A program made the translations under genes and the position numbers. A model generated the notes under the pieces. It saw nothing but the letters and a program-made list of their open reading frames with translations. It did not search any database and had not been told where the DNA came from. From assembly GCF_001758785.1 (NCBI RefSeq), contig NZ_LROM01000106.1, positions 1 through 64,000 of the forward strand: DNA of 64,000 bases, read 5' to 3'. The stretch's first letter is position 1, and every line of letters starts with the position of its first letter. This document shows, one piece after another, positions 48,600 through 56,513 of the stretch. The DNA is from Duganella phyllosphaerae. GTDB taxonomy: Bacteria; Pseudomonadota; Gammaproteobacteria; Burkholderiales; Burkholderiaceae_D.

Positions 48600-50078
48600 T
48601 TACAGCGATGATACTGCATGTGCGGGCGCTTGCCGAGGGGTGGAAATGAGCATTAACCCGATAAATACCAACAGTCCATTCAATACCAGCAGTTCAAGCC
48701 CCAAACGATAGTGTTCGAACAATAAAGCCTGGTTGATATCGACAGCGTAGCAAAGCGCGGGGCCGGCCAGCGCCACCCACGGCACCCAGCGGTCGCGCAC
48801 TGCACGCTGCGTCAGCAGCCCGAACGCGAACAATCCGAGCAGCGGTCCATACGTGTAGCCAGTGAGCTTGAGCACCAGGCCCACCATGCTGGCGTTGTCT
48901 ATCCATTTGAACAGCAGCACCAGCAGCAGGAACAGCGCGCAAAAGCCCAGGTGCACGCGGTGACGGATGCGTACCCGGTCGGCCTCCACCAGGTCGGAGC
49001 GGCGCTCGATGCCGAGGATGTCGAGGCTGAAGGTCGACGTAAGCGCGGTCATGGCGCCGTCCGCGCTGGGAAACAGCGCCGATACCAGGCCGATGAAAAA
49101 CAGCAGTTGCAGCGCCGCTGGCATGTGGCCCATCACCACCGCCGGGAACAGCTTGTCGCCGGCAGCGGTAATGCCCACGGTCGGCGCATACAGCGACAGC
49201 AGGCCGCCGAGGAACATGAACAGCACCAGCACGGCCGTCAGAATCACGGTCAGCACCAGCATGTTCTTTTGCGAGTCGCGCAGGGTCTCGATCGAGATAT
49301 TTTTTTGCATGGTCTCCTGGTCCATGCCGGTCATGGCCAGCACGATGAAGAAACCGGCCAGCACCTGCTTCCAGAAGTTGGCCGGGCTGTCGATATCGCT
49401 GGTGATCCAGCGCGTGAGACCCGCATCATGCAGGCGCGCCAGGCTCTCGAGCGGCCCGATGTTCATTTCGTGCAGCAGCCAACCGGTGCAGGCCAGCAGG
49501 CCAATCACCATGCCGGCCGTTTGCAGTGTATCGGTCCAGACGATGGTTTTCACGCCGCCTTCAAACGTGTAGAGCAGGATCATCGCCAGGATCACGATGG
49601 TGGTGAGCCAGAACGGCACGCCGAGGCTCTCCAGTATGGTGATCTGCAGGATATTGACCACCAGGTACAGCCGCGCCGAAGCGCTGAGCAGGCGCGAAAG
49701 AATGAAGAACGCCGCCCCGCTGCGATAGGCGCCGCCACCGAGCCGCACGTCGAGGTAATGGTAGATCGACGTCAGCTTCAGGCGGTAATACAGCGGCAGC
49801 AGGATCAAGGCGACGGCGATGTAGCCGAGCACATAGCCCAGGATCACCTGCAAGTAGCCGAAGCCCCCTGCCCCCACCGCCCCCGGCACGCTGATGAACG
49901 TCACGCCCGACAGCGTGGTGCCCACCATGCCGAACGCCACCACCATCCAGTTGCTGCGCTTGTTGCCGATGAAGAAGCTGGCGTTGTTGGCGTGACGCGA
50001 CGTGCGCCACGCCACGGCCAGCAGCAGGGCAAAATACGCGAACACCAGGCAGAACAGGGGTACGGCAGACATGGGCAT
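48600..50078 (-). CDS. sodium:solute symporter (SSS family)
   Basis: The protein of 492 residues has about 13 hydrophobic helices and the SSS core: SFFIGNKRSNWMVVAFGMVGTTLSGVTFISVPG near the N-terminus and GLVSALFPSADGAMTALTSTFSLDI in the region of the sodium site. It carries a small solute into the cell with sodium; the solute is not evident. Starts at 50078 or 50072 give nearly the same protein. The gene lies 88 bases after the TonB receptor, and outer- and inner-membrane uptake steps for the same compound are a reasonable but unproven idea. Confidence 0.88.
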   Translation of the reverse strand: MPMSAVPLFCLVFAYFALLLAVAWRTSRHANNASFFIGNKRSNWMVVAFGMVGTTLSGVTFISVPGAVGAGGFGYLQVILGYVLGYIAVALILLPLYYRLKLTSIYHYLDVRLGGGAYRSGAAFFILSRLLSASARLYLVVNILQITILESLGVPFWLTTIVILAMILLYTFEGGVKTIVWTDTLQTAGMVIGLLACTGWLLHEMNIGPLESLARLHDAGLTRWITSDIDSPANFWKQVLAGFFIVLAMTGMDQETMQKNISIETLRDSQKNMLVLTVILTAVLVLFMFLGGLLSLYAPTVGITAAGDKLFPAVVMGHMPAALQLLFFIGLVSALFPSADGAMTALTSTFSLDILGIERRSDLVEADRVRIRHRVHLGFCALFLLLVLLFKWIDNASMVGLVLKLTGYTYGPLLGLFAFGLLTQRAVRDRWVPWVALAGPALCYAVDINQALLFEHYRLGLELLVLNGLLVFIGLMLISTPRQAPAHAVSSL

Positions 50079-50165
50079 ATCCGGACCAACATCCGGCAAA
50101 ATTCGACAGGGCGACAATATACACCCCCATCGCCCTGCCGATGCATGCCGGCTCTCCCTCACGCA

Positions 50166-53100
50166 TCAGAACTTGTACGTCGCCCCCACAAAATACCGCC
50201 GCCCCGACCAGGCCAGCTCATTTCTGCGCTCTTTCGAGCCCGAGTTCAGGTACTGGGCCTCGTCGGTCAGGTTCTTGCCCTCCACCGACAAGGTCAGATT
50301 CTCCGTCACGCGGAACTGCAGCTTGGCGTCGAGGTAGCCCACCGCTTCCGCGTAAACGGGGAGCGAGGCGTTGGCGTCCACCGTGCCGGTGTAATAGCTG
50401 TCGCGGTAGTTGTAGGCCAGGCGCGCGTTCCACTGGCCCAGGTCGTACCACACGCCGACGTTATAGCTATTGCGCGACATGCCAGGGTACGGCAGCACGG
50501 TGTTGTCGAGCGGGTTGAGCAGTTCTTTGCCGGTAGCGTACGAGAACGTCATGCGCGTGTAGTTGGCGTCCAGGCCCAGGCCGCCGAAGGCGCCCGGCAG
50601 CATGGTCAGCGCGGTGCGGCCGGCCAGCTCCCAGCCCTTGGTCACTGCGCCCTCGCTGTTGATCGAGGTTTTCAGATCCCAGCGCTGGCCGTTGCTGAAC
50701 ACGTCCACGCCCGGCAGGATGACGTCGTTCTGGATATAGCTGCTGATGTCCTTGCGGAAGAACGCCAGCGACAGCTGCGAATCGCGCGACGGATACCATT
50801 CCACGCTCACGTCCTTGTTGGTGGCGCGGAACGGTTTGAGGTTGACGTTGCCGCCGGTGCAGTCGTCGGCGCTGCCGTCGCCGCCGAATTGCGACAGGCC
50901 GCTGTTGGCGATGCAGTTGACGGTGGGCGTCAAGCGGTCGATGAACGGGCGCGCCATCACCTTGCCCCAGCCCAGGCGGGCCACCAGCGTGTTCGGCACG
51001 AACCAGGCAGCCAGGTTAAAGCTCGGCAGCGTGTCGCTGTACTTGTTGCGCACCGTGACGATGTCATTGGCCAGCACAGTTTCCACGCGCGCATTGGTGG
51101 TCGGGTTGCTCGAGTAGGCGCGGAACGAGCGCAGGCCGGTGGCGCGCGTTTCGGTGCCGGCATAGCGCAGGCCGATATTGCCATCGAGCGCCACGCCGTA
51201 CAGTTCGTGCTCGAAGTCGGCGCGCACGTAGAACGCCTTGATTTTCTCTTCGACGGCAAACTGCGGCGGCATCGCATACGATTTGCCGTCGCTGCCGATG
51301 GAGTTGCGCAGCAGGTCGTGGTTGTAGCGGCTCAGGTCGAAATACTGGGCGGAGTTGGCAAAGCTGGGCGCGGTCCAGCCGTTCGGGTAGCCGGACAGGC
51401 CATCGTAGCCATTCAGGAACGAACCCGGCGTGTTGGTGCGGATCGCGTCCACCAGTTGCTGCATCTGCGTGCCGCTCACGTAGCGCGTGGTGTTGTTGGC
51501 GGTCAGGCCGGTGCCGTAGACGGTGGCGCCGCCGTTGCGCAGCACGCCCGAGTTGTTGAGCGGATCGAAAATGATTTCGTGGCGCACTTCGGGGCTGCGC
51601 ACGGTCACGTCGTCGGCCGTGGTGTTGGGATCGCCGCCAGCCAGGTAACCGGTCCAGCGGTATTGCTCGGACGTGGACTTGCGGCCCTGGCCGCCGAAGT
51701 GCAAGGTCGTCAGGAACGGCATGTCGGGCCGGTACTTGAGGTCGAGCTTGACCTGGTCTTCGCCGTTGTCGGTAAACGACGGCTGGTATTGCGAAATGAT
51801 GCGGGTGTAAACATTGCTGTTGTTCGGGTCGAAGCCGGCCGGGAACGTAAACTTCGGCAAGCCCTGCTGGTCGAAATTGACCCGCAAGCCGGGCACATTG
51901 GCCTCCATCACGATGTTGTTGGTATTGAGCTCGTAGTACGAACTGGTCTTCGCCACCAGGCCTTCGGCCGACCAGTCGCCGCTTTTCCAGTTGAAGCCGC
52001 CCGAACGGTAGTCGGACTTGATGTTGAGCGCGAAATCGCGCGCGGCCGTACTGAAGTTGTACGAGGCGCCCTCGCCCGCCACGTTCTGGCAGGTGCCGGA
52101 CAGGAACGACGTCATCACGTGGTTGTTAAAACTCATGCCGGCCGGGGTAACGCCGGCCGCCGGTTCGGCGCAGGACGCTGCGGGGGTGGCCAGCGGCGCA
52201 CCGTTGGCGCCAAGGTTGTTGGCATAAACGGGCGCCACGCCCGAGGTCGAAAACCGCTTGATGGAACCGAAGTCGGTCACATAGTTGCGGTCGTTGAGCA
52301 TCTGCTTCTGGTTGTTCCGGTTGTAGCGGCCCCAGACATTGAAGTTGTTGTCGATCTTGTACTGGGCGGTGAGTTCGGCGCTGGAGCGGTTGTGGTCGCG
52401 GGTCCAGATGCCGTAGCGCGGCACGCCGGGTGAATAGTCGAACCACTGGCTGTCGCAGGCGGTCCTGTCGGCGCCAGCGAGGGCCGCGCAACCGCCTTTG
52501 TCGTTGACCGCCGCCGCGCGCGGGTTGAGGCTGGTATTGGTCTTGTCGGGCGACTGGTCCCAGTCGCGGAAGTAGCGCCAGTTACTGTTGCGCACGTAAT
52601 CGTTTTGCGTATAGACCTTGTCGTAGACCAGGTTGGCCATCAGGCCCAGCCGGCCGTCGAGGAACTTGTCGGCCAAGAGCAGGCTGCCGCGCGGCTGGGC
52701 GCCGCCGCGGCTGCTGCTTTGCTCGCCTTCGAGCTTGACCACCACCGTGCGTTCCTTGAAGTCGAGTGGCAAATTGGTCTTGATGCTGACGGTGCCGCCG
52801 ATGCCGCCCTCGGTCTGATCGGCGGTCACGCCCTTGTACACGTCGATCGACTTGATCAGCTCGGCCGGCAGTTCGCGCAATTCGGCGCCGCGCCCGGCGG
52901 TACCATTGGTGCTGAGCACCGACAGGCCGTTGATCTCGATACGGTTGAGGTTGGCCTCCACGCCGCGGATATTGACTTGCGAGCCCTCGCCGAAGTCGCG
53001 CGACAGCTGCACGCCGGTCACGCGCGAGAGCGCCTCGCCGACGTTCTTGTCGGGGAATTCGCCGATATCCTCGGCGACGATGGAATCGACCACCGTGGCG

Positions 53101-53276
53101 GCGTTCTTCTTGCGGTCGATGGCGCCGGCCACCGATTGGCGGGTGCCGGAAACCACCACCACGCTGTCGGGTTGCGCGGTATTCGGCGTTGTTTGGGCCA
53201 GTGCCTGCGGCGTGGCCAGGAGGGCAAGCGCGCTGGCGACGGCGCCAGCGATGACGGTGGAACGAGGCAAAGGCAT
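50166..53276 (-). CDS. TonB-dependent receptor, large Xanthomonas/Caulobacter type
   Basis: This outer-membrane receptor has 1036 residues. A signal peptide ends at A-L-A, then DSVVVVSGTRQSVAGAIDRKKNAATVVDSIVAEDIGEFPDKNVGEAL matches, in outline, the conserved start of the TIGR01782 class. The plug has NIRGVEANLNRIEING and GGIGGTVSIKT; the barrel ends GATYKF. Receptors of this class often import oligosaccharides or other large carbon compounds rather than iron chelates. The ATG at 53276 has GGGAG five bases upstream. No SusD, sigma or anti-sigma gene lies nearby, so regulation is unknown. The 153 bases upstream contain no gene. Confidence 0.9.
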   Translation of the reverse strand: MPLPRSTVIAGAVASALALLATPQALAQTTPNTAQPDSVVVVSGTRQSVAGAIDRKKNAATVVDSIVAEDIGEFPDKNVGEALSRVTGVQLSRDFGEGSQVNIRGVEANLNRIEINGLSVLSTNGTAGRGAELRELPAELIKSIDVYKGVTADQTEGGIGGTVSIKTNLPLDFKERTVVVKLEGEQSSSRGGAQPRGSLLLADKFLDGRLGLMANLVYDKVYTQNDYVRNSNWRYFRDWDQSPDKTNTSLNPRAAAVNDKGGCAALAGADRTACDSQWFDYSPGVPRYGIWTRDHNRSSAELTAQYKIDNNFNVWGRYNRNNQKQMLNDRNYVTDFGSIKRFSTSGVAPVYANNLGANGAPLATPAASCAEPAAGVTPAGMSFNNHVMTSFLSGTCQNVAGEGASYNFSTAARDFALNIKSDYRSGGFNWKSGDWSAEGLVAKTSSYYELNTNNIVMEANVPGLRVNFDQQGLPKFTFPAGFDPNNSNVYTRIISQYQPSFTDNGEDQVKLDLKYRPDMPFLTTLHFGGQGRKSTSEQYRWTGYLAGGDPNTTADDVTVRSPEVRHEIIFDPLNNSGVLRNGGATVYGTGLTANNTTRYVSGTQMQQLVDAIRTNTPGSFLNGYDGLSGYPNGWTAPSFANSAQYFDLSRYNHDLLRNSIGSDGKSYAMPPQFAVEEKIKAFYVRADFEHELYGVALDGNIGLRYAGTETRATGLRSFRAYSSNPTTNARVETVLANDIVTVRNKYSDTLPSFNLAAWFVPNTLVARLGWGKVMARPFIDRLTPTVNCIANSGLSQFGGDGSADDCTGGNVNLKPFRATNKDVSVEWYPSRDSQLSLAFFRKDISSYIQNDVILPGVDVFSNGQRWDLKTSINSEGAVTKGWELAGRTALTMLPGAFGGLGLDANYTRMTFSYATGKELLNPLDNTVLPYPGMSRNSYNVGVWYDLGQWNARLAYNYRDSYYTGTVDANASLPVYAEAVGYLDAKLQFRVTENLTLSVEGKNLTDEAQYLNSGSKERRNELAWSGRRYFVGATYKF

Positions 53277-53429
53277 GATGTCTCCCAAAATCGTTGTTGT
53301 TTTGGATATGTGTCCTGCCTGACCATCTTAGGAGAAGAAACTTCCTGAAAATCCCGGACCAGCCAAACAGTCACCGACTTGACTTTTTGAAAAGCCAGTC
53401 GTTGGGAGCATGCAACATGCAACGTGTCG

Positions 53430-55064
53430 CTACATCCGGTCCAGCAACTGCTGCTCGGCCCGCTCGCTGAGCACCAGCACCAGCTTCAGCCGCGCCCGCG
53501 TCATGCCCACGAACAGCTTGCGCAGCACGCGGTCGTCGATGCGCTCGAAATCGATCTCGGTAAAAATGATGGCCGGCGCCGACTGCCCCTTGAAGCGGTA
53601 CACGGTTTCGGCCAGCAGCCCGCCGGGCCGGTATTCGGGCGTGCCGAACAGGTCGTATTCGCCGGTGAATGATTTCAGCGTGTGGGCGTCGCTCAGCTGA
53701 TCCAGGTGCAGGAGCACCGAGTTGTCGCGGCCGCGGAACGAGGCGATCGCGATGTCGTGGCGGGCGAAGCCGGCGGCCAGGCAGCTGGTCACCGCGCGCC
53801 GGGTTTGCGCCAGCATGGCGTCGGTATCGCCGTCCGGATACGTCAGCTCCTCGATGTCGGCGCCACGGAACGGGCTACCCGCCTCCACCGGCTCGCGCAC
53901 GGCGCCGATCGAGGTCAGCATGTCGATGATCTGGCGCGGGCTGCGGTAGTTGGTGTCCGAGTGCAAAGTCACCCAGCCTGGCAGCGGTACCGGTTCGCGG
54001 CCGTACAGGTTCTGGTTGGGGTCTTCCAGCCAGATCGCCCGTCCCTCGGGCTTCAACATGCGCAGCAGGATGTCGCGCCAGGCCGGCGAGAAATCCTGGC
54101 CTTCATCGACGATCAGCACGTCGTAGCGCCACTCCGGCGGCAGCTCGGACGCGGTCATGCGCGCTTCGATCCGGTCCCAGACGTCGGGCGCGGTGTAGTC
54201 GGGAATTTGTCCCTGGGCGCGGGCGAAGGCGTCGCTGAGCATGTGGAACGACGTGACGCGCCCGCCAGCGGGCACCAGTTTTTCGATATGGTCGGCCAGC
54301 GGCCGGTTGTAGCACACGTACAGCGGTTTCAGGCCGGCGTCGATGGCGTCGCTGTATTCTGCCAACGCCAGCTGGGTCTTGCCACTGCCGGCCGTGCCTT
54401 TGATGTGCAGCCGAAACGGCGCAAACTCGAGCCGGCGCGCCCACGTGGACAGCCCGCCCGACAGGCGCGCCACCAGGCCGGCGGCGTTGCCGATCATCGA
54501 GCTCGGATCGGGCCGCAGGCTGAGCATGTTCGAGAGAAAACGCGTGACCTTGTCGAACTTGTCGCCGGGCGGCGCGCCATCGACCGGCAAGGTCTCGCGG
54601 ATTACCTGCGCCAGCTTGCCCCTGTTGCTGGCGTCGATGATGTGGCGCGGGTCGATGCCCGCCTGGTTCGGGTTGCGTACCGTGTAGTCGGGGCAGTACA
54701 GCAGGTAATCGATCGACAGCTCGCTGCCGAAGCGCTCGGTCAGCCCCTTGATCGAGCGCATGATGTGGTTGGCCACCTTGCGCGGCTTGCCCTCGTAATT
54801 GCGGATCAGGCCGTCGGCGGTTTCGCTGAGGAAGCCCGACTTTTGCTCGATCAGCAGCAGCCGGCCATTGGGCGCGACCAGGATGAAGTCGATCTCGCCG
54901 TACACCGAGAACCCCTTTTCCACGTTGGTCCAGTGCACGCCGTGGTACACGCGATATGGCAGGTCGGCCAGCGTGGCCTCGAGGTAGGACAGGGTTTCGA
55001 TTTCGCGCGCGGCGGTGCCGGTGACGGACATTTCCTGCCAGCCGGTAGGGTGTATGTGGGCCAT
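53430..55064 (-). CDS. NERD nuclease-domain plus UvrD-like helicase fusion
   Basis: The protein of about 544 residues starts with a NERD domain: GVHWTNVEKGFSVYGEIDFIL then LLLIEQKSG, i.e. the E-x-D ... E-x-K pattern of restriction-endonuclease-like folds. A superfamily 1 helicase core follows with HIKGTAGSGKTQ (about 222-233, Walker A), LIVDEGQDFSPAW (Walker B), SDTNYRSPRQI, VYRFKGQSAPAIIFTE and FVGMTRARLKLVLVLS. It may process damaged or foreign DNA, but no partner gene is nearby. The ATG at 55064 has no good ribosome site; one at 55031 is preceded by AGGA and is also possible. Confidence 0.82.
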   Translation of the reverse strand: MAHIHPTGWQEMSVTGTAAREIETLSYLEATLADLPYRVYHGVHWTNVEKGFSVYGEIDFILVAPNGRLLLIEQKSGFLSETADGLIRNYEGKPRKVANHIMRSIKGLTERFGSELSIDYLLYCPDYTVRNPNQAGIDPRHIIDASNRGKLAQVIRETLPVDGAPPGDKFDKVTRFLSNMLSLRPDPSSMIGNAAGLVARLSGGLSTWARRLEFAPFRLHIKGTAGSGKTQLALAEYSDAIDAGLKPLYVCYNRPLADHIEKLVPAGGRVTSFHMLSDAFARAQGQIPDYTAPDVWDRIEARMTASELPPEWRYDVLIVDEGQDFSPAWRDILLRMLKPEGRAIWLEDPNQNLYGREPVPLPGWVTLHSDTNYRSPRQIIDMLTSIGAVREPVEAGSPFRGADIEELTYPDGDTDAMLAQTRRAVTSCLAAGFARHDIAIASFRGRDNSVLLHLDQLSDAHTLKSFTGEYDLFGTPEYRPGGLLAETVYRFKGQSAPAIIFTEIDFERIDDRVLRKLFVGMTRARLKLVLVLSERAEQQLLDRM

Positions 55065-55131
55065 GGAGGGTGAACGGTCAATGGAAAAATCCATTGTATG
55101 ACAAGCCACCCAGGATTCCGTTCGCCCGGGG

Positions 55132-55137
55132 TATGAT
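55132..55137 (+). promoter_or_regulatory. -10 hexamer six bases before the DUF3820 start
   Basis: TATGAT, then GCGGCC, then ATG. The spacing predicts transcription starting on or next to the start codon. Confidence 0.5.
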
Positions 55138-55143
55138 GCGGCC

Positions 55144-55359
55144 ATGAACTCTGAAAAACTTGCTTTGCTGGTCACGCGCGAGATGCCGTATGGGAAATAC
55201 AAGGGGCGCAAGCTGGCGGATTTGCCTGGGCATTACCTGGGCTGGTTTGCGCGCGAAGGCTTTCCCTCCGGGGAATTGGGGGCGTTGATTGCCTTGATGT
55301 ACGAGCTTGATCATAACGACTTGCGCAGCCTGCTCGATCCCCTGCGCCCCACACGCTAG
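55144..55359 (+). CDS. DUF3820 small protein
   Basis: This 71-residue protein fits DUF3820 over its whole length: MPYGKYKGRKLADLPGHYLGWF, then GFPSGELGALIALMYEL and a closing LLDPLRP. Related proteins are called quorum-sensing-regulated virulence factors in some databases, but the biochemical function is unknown. It lacks membrane segments or a leader. The start has no ribosome binding site and lies six bases after a TATGAT, suggesting a leaderless message. Its stop overlaps the convergent glutaredoxin-like gene by four bases. Confidence 0.85.
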   Translation: MNSEKLALLVTREMPYGKYKGRKLADLPGHYLGWFAREGFPSGELGALIALMYELDHNDLRSLLDPLRPTR

Positions 55360-55721
55360 GCAGTGAGCCTGGCAAACTCGCCGCTGGCGACCAGCGCCTG
55401 CAACTCGCTGGCGCCGCCAATCAGCACGCCATTGATGAACACCAGCGGGAACGTGGTCCAGCCGCTCCATAGCTTGAGCGCCAGCCGTGGCCGCCATTGT
55501 GAAAAATAATTGCCGTAGCTCAGATACTGGTAAGGCACGCGAAGGCCGTCGAGAATCTTGCGGGCCTTGCGCGGAAACGGGTTGAACCCCATGCCCACCA
55601 CCACGATCTGGTGGGCGGCCACGGCAGCCTCGACTTCGGCCACCAGGTCGCGGTGGTAATTGTCCACCGTGCCACGGATGGCGGGATGAATGCGGGCGTG
55701 GTCCAGGATGTGACGGCTCAT
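55356..55721 (-). CDS. glutaredoxin-fold protein lacking the active-site Cys
   Basis: The 121-residue protein aligns with monothiol glutaredoxin-like proteins: IVVVGMGFNPFPRKARKILDGL, then TTFPLVFINGVLIGGASELQALV with the conserved T-F-P and G-G-A-S-E-L. The usual C-x-F-C or C-G-F-S motif is replaced by G-F-N-P-F-P, and the whole protein has no Cys. It cannot be a redox or iron-sulfur-ligating glutaredoxin in the usual way and may bind glutathione or a protein only. The ATG at 55721 has GAGG upstream. Confidence 0.75.
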   Translation of the reverse strand: MSRHILDHARIHPAIRGTVDNYHRDLVAEVEAAVAAHQIVVVGMGFNPFPRKARKILDGLRVPYQYLSYGNYFSQWRPRLALKLWSGWTTFPLVFINGVLIGGASELQALVASGEFARLTA

Positions 55722-55783
55722 TGCGGCTACCTCGTGATTATTCAGGCCCACAGGGTAACCGCAACGCGCCGTCACGCATAGGC

Positions 55784-56389
55784 TTACAGGTCCAGTTTGC
55801 TGATCTTGGTGCCTTCCAGGCTCAGGTTCGCCATCAGGCCGGCATTGGTCAGCACCAGCGCCTGCACCGGGCTGTTGATGGCATTGGTGGCCACCTCGCC
55901 ATTGGCGCCCACGTTGATTACCGCGACCGAGCCGTCGACGCCGGCGGTCCAGCCACGACTGTTGCGGAACTTGTCGAGTGCATCGCGGCTCATGAACAGG
56001 ATCACCACGGCCTTCGACTGGGCGCCGGCCTGGAAGCCGACCGACAAGCTGGTCATGCTGTAGTAGTTGACGGTCTGGCCACCGGTACGCAGCACGCCAC
56101 GGCCATATTCGCCGCCCACCACCAGGCCGGCCGCCAGTACATTGGGAAACACCAGCACGCCATTGGCCTTGCGCACCAGCTCGCGCGAGCCCTTGACTTC
56201 CTTGTACAGGCGTTCGAGCGTGTCGTACGCGCCGCGCTCGATATCGGACTTGACGGCCGCCGGCTCGGTCCTGACGGCGCCGCCAGTGTGCGTGGTGGTG
56301 GTGCAACCGCTCAGCGCCAGGCCGGCCAGCGCCAGCGTGGCGGCAGCAGTGGCGCGCATCAGAAAGCTTGGAACGCTCGATGTTTGCAT
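55784..56389 (-). CDS. SYLF/Ysc84-domain lipoprotein
   Basis: This exported lipoprotein of 201 residues has LALSGC as its lipobox near residue 28. The rest is a SYLF domain: ANGVLVFPNVLAAGLVVGGEYGRGVL, MTSLSVGFQAGAQSKAVVILFM and INSPVQALVLTNAGLMANLSLEGTKI in outline. The domain binds lipids in eukaryotic homologues, and bacterial members are mostly uncharacterised envelope proteins. It is transcribed alone. The 124 bases before the next gene's end (56390-56513) contain no gene. Confidence 0.88.
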   Translation of the reverse strand: MQTSSVPSFLMRATAAATLALAGLALSGCTTTTHTGGAVRTEPAAVKSDIERGAYDTLERLYKEVKGSRELVRKANGVLVFPNVLAAGLVVGGEYGRGVLRTGGQTVNYYSMTSLSVGFQAGAQSKAVVILFMSRDALDKFRNSRGWTAGVDGSVAVINVGANGEVATNAINSPVQALVLTNAGLMANLSLEGTKISKLDL

Positions 56390-56513
56390 GTGATTCCCCT
56401 TGGGTCAGTAGGCCTTGCGGCAACAGTGCAGGTCGATTCTGTCACTTTTGCGGCGTGCGCGCCAGCAGCGCACAAGCTGTACCGTAAGCATGCGGAACAA
56501 TGTACCAATACCG

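Noticed and set aside
48951-52433. A 1160-codon open frame on the plus strand opposite the symporter and TonB receptor
   Set aside because: It mirrors the codon bias of the genes on the other strand and its translation is low-complexity, dominated by Gly, Val, His and Arg.
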